Assembly: GCF_002245895.1 (NCBI RefSeq)
Contig: NZ_NPJZ01000002.1
Coordinates: 310,001 to 374,000 of the forward strand
Origin: Rhodococcus sp. OK302
GTDB taxonomy: Bacteria; Actinomycetota; Actinomycetes; Mycobacteriales; Mycobacteriaceae
Direction: 5' to 3'
Length of the DNA: 64,000 nucleotides
The notes below the pieces were generated by a model. The model was not told the DNA's origin. It did not search any database and saw only the letters and a list, made by a program, of their open reading frames with translations. Positions within the stretch are counted from its first letter, which is position 1, and the number at the start of each line of letters is the position of its first letter. Positions 27,268 through 35,711 of the stretch are shown piece by piece. The position numbers and the translations under genes are program-made.

Positions 27268-27819
27268 GTGAGCGATACCGAACACACCGATCATGCGGGA
27301 GGTCTTGCTGCACTTCGTCATGCGCTCGATGAGAGTGGGCTTCTGGCGGACCTTCAGGACGAGGACGGGTTCGTTGTCGGCACTGCTCCGGTACCGGCAG
27401 CCGACGCGCACGTGAACGTCAATGTCGACCCTGAAATCGACGAGTACTCCGACATCGACACTGCAGCACTGCTCGCCGCGGTCGAACGGATTCTCTGCGT
27501 CGACGTTCCTCAGTGGCAGCGCATCGTGGACACCATCGCCGCGGAGATCGAAGACGCGGTCGGAGACCAGCCTGTCGAGGAAAAGACACCGTTAGGTGAC
27601 GATCTGATCCTTCGCTCGATCGTTGTTTTCCGCGACGCAACGCTTCTCTCGTTAGAAGCGCCGAAACAGTTTCCCGACAGCTGGATTCGCGTGCAACTCG
27701 ATGACGACCTCAGCGTCGACGGTGTCGCTGTGGACGACAAGGACGCCGATGCCAAGGTGTTCGAGTTCGCTTCGCTGGACGATCTTCTCGACGATCTCAG
27801 TTCTGCCGATGGCAGTTAG
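27268..27819 (+). CDS. hypothetical acidic protein
   Basis: A GTG start with GAGAGG seven bases upstream gives about 183 residues. The protein is strongly acidic, with a helical N-terminal half (LAALRHALDESGLLADLQDE), a strand-rich middle (LILRSIVVFRDATLLSLEAP) and an Asp-rich C-terminus (DDLLDDLSSADGS). It is intact, ends just before IS6 copy 2 and has no recognised family. Confidence 0.6.
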   Translation: MSDTEHTDHAGGLAALRHALDESGLLADLQDEDGFVVGTAPVPAADAHVNVNVDPEIDEYSDIDTAALLAAVERILCVDVPQWQRIVDTIAAEIEDAVGDQPVEEKTPLGDDLILRSIVVFRDATLLSLEAPKQFPDSWIRVQLDDDLSVDGVAVDDKDADAKVFEFASLDDLLDDLSSADGS

Positions 27820-27897
27820 CGTCCCGGCGACGCGCGCGCAGCTCGCCCGGAGGCACTGTCAAGTTGTTGAAAATGCCTGATCTGAGATGATCTGCGG

Positions 27898-28599
27898 GTG
27901 TCTTCGACGTACAAGGGGTTCCGGTTTCCGCGGGAGATCATCTCTCACTGCGTATGGCTCTACTACCGGTTCACGCTTTCGTTCCGCGAGATCGAGTTAC
28001 TCATGGCTGAGCGTGGGGTCGAAGTGACGTACGAGACGATCCGCACCTGGTGAGCGCCGTTCGGCACCGAGTACGCCCGCATGTTATGGCAGAGAGCACC
28101 CCGTCCTGGTGACAAGTGGCATCTCGACGAGGTGTTCATCAAGGTCGGCGGGGTGCGGAAGTACTTGTGGCGAGCGGTGGACCAGCACGGGAATGTTCTC
28201 GACATTCTGATCCAAGGAAAGCGGGATGGGGAGGCTTCGACCAGGTTCTTCCGGACACTGTTGAAGCAACAAGGCTGTCGGCCGCGGGTGCTGATCACCG
28301 ACAAGCTCCCCAGTTATCAGGTCGCGCACCGGAAGACGATGTCGACGGTAGAGCACCGGCAAAACAGGTATTTGAACAATCGAGCCGAGAACTCCCACCA
28401 ACCAACCCGGCAACGCGAACGCGCAATGAAAGGGGTCCGCACTGTCGGCTCAGCACAACGATTCCTGGCTCCGTTCAGCCGCATCTCTCCGCACTTCCGA
28501 CCGCCCCGTCACCGGATGACCGCCACCGATCACCGCACCGAAATAGTCGACCGATTCCAGGTGTGGGATCAGGTCACCGTGCGGACCCCGGCAGCCTGA
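27898..28599 (+). pseudogene. IS6-family transposase with internal stop
   Basis: GTG start at 27898. HTH region and catalytic domain are complete in one frame (GDKWHLDEVFIKVGGVRKYL with the first catalytic Asp kept, LWRAVDQHGNVLDILIQ, AENSHQPTRQRERAMKG), ending VTVRTPAA. A TGA at 28051-28053 replaces the Cys codon found at this place in copies 3 and 4, so no full-length transposase is made. Confidence 0.85.
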
Positions 28600-28740
28600 A
28601 CATCGCTCCGTCGCTTCCCTTCTACACCCGAAAACAGCTGCACCCCAAACAACTTGATGCGATGTAGGAGCGGGGCCTCCCGCTCTCGTGGTTCCCGGCG
28701 AATGCTGGGGGTGTCACTTCAACGATGGAGGAGGGCTCTT

Positions 28741-29765
28741 ATGGACGAGTATGACGGAAAACAGGTTGTCGGGATCGATCTGCACCGGCAGTGATCGGTG
28801 ATCGTCCGCCAGACGGCGGAGGGTGAACAATTATCGGCGGTACGGATCGTCAACGATCCGGTGGCGTTGGGCTTGCAGATCCAAAATGCCGGCCCGAACC
28901 CCGAGGTCGTCCTCGAGGCCGCCTACGGCTGGTACTGGGCAGCCGATACCCTGGAGGCGGCAGGCGCGAACGTGCATCTGGCACACCCGTTGGGTGTCAA
29001 AGGATTCCGATACCGGAGGGTCAAGAACGATGTCCGCGACGCCGCTGACCTGGCGGATCTGCTGCGGATGCACCGACTCCCCGAAGCCTGGATCGCCCCG
29101 CCCGCCACACGCGAGTTGCGGGAACTGGTGCGCTACAGGGTGAAGCTCGTCGCGCTGCGCTCCGGGCTCAAGGCGCAGGTGCGCTCGGTGCTCGCCAAGG
29201 CGGGAGTCCTGATCCCCGTGTCGGATCTGTTCGGTGTCACCGGCCGCTAGCAGCTGGCGCGGGTGCCGCTCGCCGACGCGTACGCGCAGCGCGTGGCGTT
29301 GTTGCTGCACCTGATCGATGTACAGGGCGCCGAGGAATCCGTGTTCACCGGCCGGATCGGTGAGCAGTTGGGGGACACGACGGCTATCGGGCGATCCAGG
29401 CGTTGCCCGGGGTCGGGCCGATCCTGGCAGCGATCTTGGTTACCGAAATCGGCGACGTCACCCGGTTCGCCGGCCCGCAGCGGTTTTGCTCGTGGGCCGG
29501 GTTGACACCGCGCCACTACGAGCCAGACGCCGTGGTGCACCGCGGGCATATCACCAAACAAGGCAGCAAAATCGTCCGCTGGGCCGCCGTGGAGGCGATC
29601 CAGCGTAAGACCACCGCCAAGATCGCTGCCGATCGGATGCGGATCGAAGCTCGTCGTGGCGAGAACATCGTGAAGATTGCCGCGGCTCGAAAACTGCTCA
29701 CCCTCGTCTATTACGGGCTGCGCGACGGGCATATCCGCGCACTGACCCACAGTGGGGCGGCGTGA
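28741..29765 (+). pseudogene. IS110/IS1111-type transposase, two stops and a frameshift
   Basis: Starts MDEYDGKQVVGIDLHRQ then a TGA. The frame continues through VVLEAAYGWYWAADTLEAAG (catalytic Glu), KNDVRDAADLADLLRM (catalytic Asp pair) to a TAG after DLFGVTGR. It then passes a frameshift near 29400 into IQALPGVGPILAAILVTEIG and FCSWAGLTPRHYE, with the C-terminal serine region GHITKQGSKIVRWAAVEA. The element cannot move on its own. Confidence 0.85.
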
Positions 29766-30152
29766 GCACCCCGGGCGCAACACGTGCGCGGCCGCTGCAT
29801 TGTCTGACCCCTGCCTCGGCGGCGTGGTCGCCAACTTGATTGACCCCGCGTGTTGCTTCGTCGTATCGCTCCGTGCCCGCCCCCGGCCGGGCGAAGGGAT
29901 GACCGGCAGCCGAGGAAGCTCGGCCCTGCCCAACCCCACACCGCACTGGAGACGTTGCACCACAACCACATACAGAAATCGAATCGCGATTCTGACCCTC
30001 GCCGTTCTCAGGCTCGTACCAGTCTGCGCCGGGCCGGGCCACCATCGAGACCATTCGATCTCGCTGAGGCTGCGGGCGCTGTGTCTTGGCCCCCGGCCCT
30101 CACAGCGCTGCCCGCATGGAGCCGAAACCCCGTAAAACGCCACCCTTGACAA
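29766..30152 (+). ncRNA. candidate IS1111-type bridge RNA region
   Basis: The non-coding 3' end of the element contains CAACTTGA (29832-29839), identical to the left half of its insertion site in the IS6 repeat. It also has GGCGTGGTC (29821-29829), which matches 8 of 9 bases of the complement of the right half GACAACGCC. IS1111-group elements are expected to carry their guide RNA on this side. Fold and donor guides were not worked out. Confidence 0.45.
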
Positions 30153-30162
30153 GGCCCCGCTC

Positions 30163-30486
30163 CTACAGGGATGACAACGCCCCGAAACATGCGGGATTGC
30201 CCGACTCGAAGTGCACCGCGATGCGATCTCCCACACCCTCGACAAGGCTGTAGGACCCAACGGGCACAGCATGGACCTCTGCCAGATCGGGACTGTCGGC
30301 CAGCATGACACCAGATTCCGGTGTTGATACAAGTGTTGGTGTCGGATATCCGGTCAGCGACTTTCTCACCAAGTTTGTCGGAACGGACGGGCGATGTCCT
30401 GTAGAAGGGTCTTTCTCGTTCGAGCCGGCGCCCGAACACCCGGTCGTCGATAGCATGAGAAGAAATCCAACTGTCAAGGGACGCAT
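30163..30486 (-). pseudogene. lipoprotein gene truncated by the IS6 right end
   Basis: MRPLTVGFLLMLSTTGCSG is a clear lipoprotein signal with lipobox STTGC. The mature part (VLADSPDLAE to VHFESGNPACFG) is soluble. The last codons are supplied by the IS6 terminal repeat and the IS1111 end, where a TAG stops translation, so the native C-terminus is missing. Family not recognised. Confidence 0.6.
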
Positions 30487-30604
30487 CGCCTGACCCTACC
30501 CATCACGTACGAACAATTGCGGCATTCACTCCTTGCGAAGCTGTCCGAATCTCAAGTGCGAGTGCATATTCCCGCTGAGGGTGCAATCACCGCGGCCGGC
30601 TATC

Positions 30605-31194
30605 TCATCGATCCACCCAAAACACATCGGAGGCTGCTCGAACCACCTCGGCAACAGGTACTCCATTCAGCATCCCACCCACGGCCAGGGTGGCGATACC
30701 GTGGAACGTGGCAAACGCAACCAACGCAATTCGCTCGGGATCGCCTGCGCCGATCTCACCCACAACCTGCGCTTCTGCAACCACACGCACCGTCAAGTCC
30801 ATCGCGGCATGACCGGCGGCAACCACATTTTCGGCCGCACCGGGCGCGTGTTTGTTGCTGTACATCAGTGCCAACAGCTGAGGATACGCCATGGCAAATC
30901 CCACGTAGGACTCGGCAAACTCCGAAAACCGTTCCCGCGCAGTCGGTTTTGCACTGGATGTCGCGCGTTCCAGCACACTCGTCAGCCTGAGGAAACCGAC
31001 TTCGGCAAGCGCGTCGAGTAAAGCCTGGCGATCACGAAATGTTTGGCCGGTGCACCGTGACTGACACCCGCGTCACGGGCAAGTTGCCTCAGCGACAGCT
31101 TGTCGACGCCGCCTTTTTCGAGCGTCACCTCGGCCAGCGACAGCAACTCCTGCCGCAGGCTTCCGTGGTGATACGGCTGTTCGGTACCAGACAT
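30605..31194 (-). pseudogene. TetR-family regulator with a single frameshift
   Basis: The N-terminal part (YHHGSLRQELLSLAEVTLEK, LSLRQLARDAGVSHGAPAKH F) is a complete TetR helix-turn-helix, and the C-terminal part (LERATSSAKPTARERFSEFA to ASDVFWVDR) a full ligand domain. The two are joined only if one C is added near 31040, where AKHF-RDRQALLDALAEVGF would be restored. It is divergent from the SDR gene, with an operator between them. The frameshift may be real or a sequencing error. Confidence 0.75.
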
Positions 31195-31210
31195 TGCTGC
31201 ATCCTATCAA

Positions 31211-31249
31211 AATGTAGGCATTGACAACTATGGTGTCAGTGCCTACATT
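31211..31249. promoter_or_regulatory. TetR operator overlapping two divergent promoters
   Basis: AATGTAGGCATTGACA and TGTCAGTGCCTACATT form a 16-bp inverted repeat with one mismatch around 7 bp. On the plus strand it contains TTGACA, 17 bp, TACATT (promoter for the SDR gene). On the minus strand the same symmetry gives CTGACA, 17 bp, TACATT (promoter for tetR). A bound regulator would block both. Confidence 0.8.
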
Positions 31250-31289
31250 CGGAAGAGTCCCCAGAACGAAGCCCACCCAAGGAGCAACA

Positions 31290-32105
31290 ATGTCGCTGGA
31301 CGTAGCCGGAACCACCATCCTCATCACGGGTGCAAGCGCCGGCCTCGGGGTCGAGTTTGCCCATCGATTCGCCGGTCGCGGCGCAAATCTCGTGCTTGTC
31401 GCCCGACGCGCTGATCGCCTCGAAGCCCTTGCCGTCGATCTCAGAGACACTCACGGCGTAACCGTCACTGTCTTGCCCGCAGATCTCACGCAACCCGACA
31501 TAGCCCAGGCCCTACGAAGTGACTTGGCCGGTCGAGGAATTACCGTCGACTCCTTGATCAACAACGCCGGATTCGGAACTCACGGGGCGTTTAACGAAGA
31601 GAACCTCGAGCAGGTCCGGTCAGAAATTCAGCTGAACGTCACGACACTGGTCGAACTGACGCACACATTCCTGCCGGACCTACTCGCCGGACGCGGCGCG
31701 CTCGTCAACATCGCGAGCACCGCATCATTTCAGCCGACGCCAGGCATGGCCGTCTATGGTGCATCCAAAGCGTTTGTTCTCAATTTCACGGAAGCTCTGT
31801 GGGCCGAAGCGCGCGGAACCGGCTTGACCGTGCTGGCTGTCTGCCCCGGCCCGACAAGAACGGAGTTCTTCGATGTCGTCGGATCCGAGGAAGCAGCGGT
31901 CGGTCGTATGCAAACCGCAGCTCAGTTGGTAGACACAGCTTTCCGTACATTGGACCGTCGCAGTGCACCGCCGAGCGTCGTATCGGGCCTACCCAACTGG
32001 GTGTCCTCGATCAGCACGCGATTTGCCACACGCAGACTGGGCGCATTGATCTCAGGTCGCCTACTCGGAGACATCCGGATGAAGTCCATTCTCAGCGCAA
32101 AATAG
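31290..32105 (+). CDS. short-chain dehydrogenase/reductase
   Basis: A 271-residue SDR. The cofactor motif is ILITGASAGLGVEFA (T-G-x3-G-x-G), NNAG is present in LINNAGFGTHG, and the catalytic Ser/Tyr/Lys are in ASTASFQPTP and YGASKAF (Y-x3-K). ARRADRL after strand 2 suggests NADPH preference. GGAG precedes the ATG. Transcribed from the promoter inside the TetR operator, so it is the likely target of that regulator. Substrate unknown; the C-terminal region (ATRRLGALISGRLLGDIRMK) is like those of YqjQ/DltE-type SDRs. Confidence 0.85.
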   Translation: MSLDVAGTTILITGASAGLGVEFAHRFAGRGANLVLVARRADRLEALAVDLRDTHGVTVTVLPADLTQPDIAQALRSDLAGRGITVDSLINNAGFGTHGAFNEENLEQVRSEIQLNVTTLVELTHTFLPDLLAGRGALVNIASTASFQPTPGMAVYGASKAFVLNFTEALWAEARGTGLTVLAVCPGPTRTEFFDVVGSEEAAVGRMQTAAQLVDTAFRTLDRRSAPPSVVSGLPNWVSSISTRFATRRLGALISGRLLGDIRMKSILSAK

Positions 32106-32141
32106 AACGACGATCACGGCAAGGCAGGCGTCGACGGTTCG

Positions 32142-32204
32142 GACAGCGCTGTCACGTTGTGGAGCTTGCCGCAACTGGGAGAATCAGTGGCGTGAGCACC
32201 GCTA
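32142..32204 (+). mobile_element. isolated IS6 left-end fragment
   Basis: About 62 bp (GCGCTGTCACGTTG through GAGAATCAGTGGCGTGAGCA) match the left end of IS6 copy 1 up to its transposase start codon, then stop at a 13-bp piece of the IS1111 end. It is a scar of an older IS6 element. Confidence 0.65.
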
Positions 32205-32215
32205 CCCCGCTCCTA

Positions 32216-33028
32216 CATCGCATCAAGTTGTTGAGATCCGCTGATCTGAGATGATCTGCAGGTGTCGTCGACATACAAGGGATACCGATTTCCGCGGGAG
32301 ATCATCTCCCACTGTGTATGGCTCTACCACCGGTTCACCCTCTCGCTCTGCGAGATCGAGCTGCTCATGGCCGGACGTGGGGTCGAGGTGTCGTACGAGA
32401 CGATCCGCGCCTGGTGTGCCCGGTTCGGGCCCGAGTACGCTCGCAGGCTGCGGCGGAGGGCGCCCCGACCTGGTGACAAGTGGCACCTCCACGAAGTATT
32501 CTTCAAGGTCCGCGGGGCACGGAAATACCTGCGGCGGGCAGTCGATCAGCACGGCAGCGTGCTCGACGTATTGATCCAGGACAAGCGGGAGAGTAAGGCT
32601 GCGACCAGGTTCTTCAGGAAAATATTAAAGAAACAGGGTCGTCGGCCACGGGTGCTGATCACCGACAAACTCCCCAGCTACCAGGTCGCACACCGCACCA
32701 CCATGTCGACGGTCGAGCACCGGCAGAACAAATACTTGAACAATCGGTGCGAGAACTCCCATCAACCCACCCGGCAACGCGAACGCGCGATGAAAGGGTT
32801 CCGCTCTATCGGTGCAGCGCAACGGTTTCTGGCAGCGTTCAGTCGCATCTCCCCACACTTCCGGCCACCCCGTCACCGGATGACCGCCACCGATCACCGC
32901 GCCGACATGGCCGCCCGATTTCAGGTGTGGGATCACGTTACCGAATTGGCCCCGGCAGGCTGAGCACCGCTCCGCTGAAGGCCTGCTGCACCCGAAAACA
33001 GTTGCACTCCAAACAACTTGACAGCGCC
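32216..33028 (+). mobile_element. IS6-family element, copy 3
   Basis: 813 bp. The right end AACAACTTGACAGCGCC closes at 33028. At the left the inner repeat TCAAGTTGTT is kept but the outermost 7 bp are replaced by CATCGCA next to a 13-bp IS1111 end, so an IS1111-type element once sat in this repeat too. The transposase frame is open. Confidence 0.85.
32262..32963 (+). CDS. IS6-family transposase, first catalytic Asp replaced by His
   Basis: A 233-residue IS6/IS26-type transposase: N-terminal HTH (YKGYRFPREIISHCVWLYHR, VSYETIRAWCARFG), then the DDE core. At the first catalytic position, where copies 1 and 2 have KWHLDEVF, this protein has KWHLHEVF, a GAC-to-CAC change. It should abolish the metal-binding Asp. 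The second Asp (RRAVDQHGSVLDVLIQ) and the Glu region look intact. Translation starts at GTG, as in the other copies. Confidence 0.85.
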   Translation: MSSTYKGYRFPREIISHCVWLYHRFTLSLCEIELLMAGRGVEVSYETIRAWCARFGPEYARRLRRRAPRPGDKWHLHEVFFKVRGARKYLRRAVDQHGSVLDVLIQDKRESKAATRFFRKILKKQGRRPRVLITDKLPSYQVAHRTTMSTVEHRQNKYLNNRCENSHQPTRQRERAMKGFRSIGAAQRFLAAFSRISPHFRPPRHRMTATDHRADMAARFQVWDHVTELAPAG

Positions 33029-33653
33029 GGTTCGATATCGCCGAGATCTCCGACCCGTCCCGATGGGAAAGCCTTCCCCGCCGCAAACCGCTAGCACTAA
33101 AGTCGGATCTCTGAGCAAACAGCTCCGGCAGGCTCCACAACCGGAATACGCTTGAGGGGATTCGGCGTCAAACTCACCCCGCTACGTCCGCATCCAGCGT
33201 TCCGGGGAATGCATGGCCGGATAGTGAGATCTTCCTTAGTCTCGCCGGGACCCGACCAGCGCCGCGCGCAACGTGCCAAAAAATTCGTGAAAGACATGCC
33301 AGACAATCTCGAGAGTCACAACTGCCGGATCATCTACCGGCCGGCATCGGACAGTTGTCACCAATTCTTTCGTCGACACGATCACGCATACGGGGCGGTA
33401 TGCAGCCGCGACCGCGTGTCGTCAGCGGCCGGAGTGTGCGGTGTGGCGGGCCCCAATTTCCCTGTTGGTGCCTGCCACACCGCTCCCCGCGCCTGAGCGG
33501 GAGTGCTGAACGTGTGAGTGTGCCGGTGACCATACCGGCGTCACACACTCAGCGGGCCGATGCAGAGCATCGGACGAGGTCAAGGATATCCTCAGCCACC
33601 GACCAGGCAGCATTCAGACCAGGCAGCTTTCACCCGAGAACCGATGCCACCCT
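33029..33653. other. intergenic region with a 10-bp hairpin
   Basis: No gene is convincing here. A perfect inverted repeat GCGGTGTGGC (33438-33447) / GCCACACCGC (33474-33483) with a 26-base loop stands out and could be a transcription terminator between convergent units or a protein site; no T-run follows. Confidence 0.45.
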
Positions 33654-34151
33654 TCACGGTTCGGTCGGTTCGGCGGTGAGCACCTGTGCGCGGATGACGC
33701 GGTAGCGGCTCAGCAGATCGGTCATCGCCTCGTCGGGGTGTGCCAGCTCCGGCAGGTCACAGCCTTCCCGCAGTAGCTCGTCGGTGAATTCGATCTGTTG
33801 ACGGCATTGACGCAACATGGTTGCGGTCACAGGCTTTTCGCCGAGCTTGCGGGTGAGGTAGTCGATGTGGCCGCCGAGACTGTGTCCGGGATTTTGGATT
33901 CCGCTGCCGCCGCGGCGTGTCGAGATCATGTCGATCCAGTCGGCGAGTTCGCCCCGCGCTGCCTCGTTGTCCACTGCCGTCTGTAGGGACGCATCGACAG
34001 CGGCCGGGGAGGTGATGTCGGTGCACGGGTGGCCGTGGCGGGCGAAGATGTCGACGAGCTGGCGGTTGGCGAGTTCGTCGCGGCGACTCCACCACCAGGA
34101 TGTGCGGAGGAAGACGGCCGCAGATGGTGGCATGGGCGCTGTGTTGGTCAT
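33654..34151 (-). CDS. hypothetical plasmid-type protein
   Basis: A 165-residue soluble, mostly helical protein (MTNTAPMPPSAAVFLRTSWW start; central ADWIDMISTRRGGSGIQNPG; C-terminal EAMTDLLSRYRVIRAQVLTA). No membrane segment or recognised domain. First gene inside the IS6-bounded segment. Confidence 0.55.
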   Translation of the reverse strand: MTNTAPMPPSAAVFLRTSWWWSRRDELANRQLVDIFARHGHPCTDITSPAAVDASLQTAVDNEAARGELADWIDMISTRRGGSGIQNPGHSLGGHIDYLTRKLGEKPVTATMLRQCRQQIEFTDELLREGCDLPELAHPDEAMTDLLSRYRVIRAQVLTAEPTEP

Positions 34152-34765
34152 GTGAACCTTTCGGCGGCGAGATCATGTGGGGGGATGTGTGTTTCACGGG
34201 GTTGCACGCATTCGAAAGCGTAACGTGGCTCGAGGATTAGCCACGTTGCGCCGACGGGCCCCTGATCGGAGCGCCGTCCGAGAGTCGGGCGCGTTCGGTT
34301 GGTCGGGGTACCGACGAGCGGAACGGCACAGTGTTCCCAGAATTTTTCCAGGAGGATGGCCGGCGATCGGTTCGCGTATGTGTCCACGAGCATCCTATGC
34401 TGGCCTGGTCAAAACTGTTGTCATCCAGAGCCGTTTGTTCGGATCGCCCTCCGGGAGTTCAGGATTAGGCGAAAGTTCGTAGAGGCCGAGGGCTTGGGGC
34501 ACATTCAGATGCTGCAATCGATCATCTCACCGACAGAGGGATTCGCATCGAGATATTCATAAATCACACTGCAGCCGAGATATTCTCGTAGACACTTAAT
34601 GGAAGAGAGCGCAGCCTATTTCGTTGCGCAAACGACAACGACCTACACCCGAAACAAGCGAGCGCCCGTAAGTTCGCGGCCCGAACCCTCACAGATGAAA
34701 TTCCCCATGCCGTTCGAAGAAGGGGTGGCATACCACCTACCTGGACACCGCAAAGGTTGGACGTG
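34152..34765. other. intergenic region, nothing recognised
   Basis: Both strands contain only short frames without family, start signal or consistent codon use. A minus-strand frame at 34148-34393 overlaps the preceding gene's start but looks random. No repeat or palindrome stands out. Confidence 0.4.
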
Positions 34766-35344
34766 TCACAGGTCGGGAGTGTTCATCGCAGCCTTCTTGG
34801 CCCGGTTACCGCAAATATTCATCGAGCACCATCGCCGATTGTCACCTCGACTGGTATCTAGATACAGTCCGCCACAGCTTTTCCACTGACATGCTTTGAC
34901 CCTGCCCCGGCGATCACCACCAAACACCTCGATTGCATTCGCCGCAATGACAGCAAGCGCGTCCTCGATGACACTAGGGCCCGACGACTTCCACACGGCC
35001 GCTTCACCTTCGAGTGCTAGATGCACTTTGCCGCAAGCAGATTCCCGATTCAGAAGGTCGATGTCGCGCGCCTCGCCGCTTCGCTGATCCGCCACCGCTG
35101 TCCCCACTCGATGTATCGCTTCTCTCAACTGGAGGGCTTCTCGCAGCTCTCCAGTTGATGCAGGTTCACTGCCTAAATCCAAGCAATTCGCATGCAACCA
35201 CAGATCTAGCCGCGACGGGTCTGTGAGCCGTTCGAACTGGGCGCCACCTCGATCGCTGAGGGTCGCCGTGAAACGGAAGGCAAGGATTTCATTGTCGAGG
35301 CGAAAGATCGCCTCGGCCTCACTTCGGCGACTCGACTCATTCAT
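34766..35344 (-). CDS. CGNR zinc-finger (ABATE-domain) transcriptional regulator
   Basis: A 192-residue protein from the ATG giving MNESSRRSEAEAIFRLDNEI. The N-terminal ABATE-type domain has DPSRLDLWLHANCLDLG and LREALQLREAIHRV. The C-terminal treble-clef finger is complete: ACQWKSCGGLYLDTSRGDNR then RWCSMNICGNRAKKAAM, carrying the CGNR signature. Such proteins act as DNA-binding regulators. Divergent from an MFS gene with a perfect palindrome between them, so it probably controls that transporter. Confidence 0.85.
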   Translation of the reverse strand: MNESSRRSEAEAIFRLDNEILAFRFTATLSDRGGAQFERLTDPSRLDLWLHANCLDLGSEPASTGELREALQLREAIHRVGTAVADQRSGEARDIDLLNRESACGKVHLALEGEAAVWKSSGPSVIEDALAVIAANAIEVFGGDRRGRVKACQWKSCGGLYLDTSRGDNRRWCSMNICGNRAKKAAMNTPDL

Positions 35345-35408
35345 GCAGCACCTTCCATCGGCAAGAACCATCTCAATCGGTTCGACAACAGGCTACATCC
35401 GTGCAAAT

Positions 35409-35433
35409 ATTGAACCGTCTTAGACGGTTCAAT
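35409..35433. promoter_or_regulatory. 25-bp palindrome between CGNR regulator and MFS gene
   Basis: ATTGAACCGTC and GACGGTTCAAT (11-bp perfect arms) around TTA, located 65 bp upstream of the regulator start and about 280 bp before the MFS start. The position suits an operator for the CGNR protein. A T-rich stretch follows, so a terminator role is the alternative. Confidence 0.6.
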
Positions 35434-35711
35434 TTTCTTGGTTTGGTCGGCGCCCGTCCGTTCCAGACGCACTCCTCGAGAGGCACAAGTGCATCCGATA
35501 TTCAACGCAGATTTAGAAGTAACCCCAGAACTTTCCCGCACCACCGAATGCGATCGGGGTCCGTGGTGACTCAAGAGTGCGTACCTGCCGCCGTGTCCGG
35601 CCACACGCAGGTGAAGGAGGGCCGGAACTATGAGTTCGAGCCTTTTGACGTGCGCGGCACCATTTCTCGTGCCACCGCGCAGAGGAATCACAACGGCAGC
35701 GGAGTCGCGTC

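Larger units (their letters stand above)
28658..30171 (+). mobile_element. IS1111-type (IS110 family) element in the IS6 terminal repeat
   Basis: Subterminal inverted repeats TGTAGGAGCGGGGCC (28663-28677) and GGCCCCGCTCCTACA (30153-30167) bracket a decayed IS110-family transposase with about 390 bp of non-coding DNA downstream, the layout of the IS1111 subgroup. It sits inside the 17-bp terminal repeat of IS6 copy 2, with TGA present on both sides. Confidence 0.75.
27852..30181 (+). mobile_element. IS6-family element (copy 2) carrying an IS1111-type insert
   Basis: Left end GGCACTGTCAAGTTGTT at 27852. The expected right terminal repeat AACAACTTGACAATGCC is split: AACAACTTGA at 28648-28657, then the IS1111 element, then TGACAACGCC ending at 30181. 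Without the insert the element would be 813 bp, like copies 3 and 4. The 8-bp flanks differ. The right end truncates a lipoprotein gene. Confidence 0.75.
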
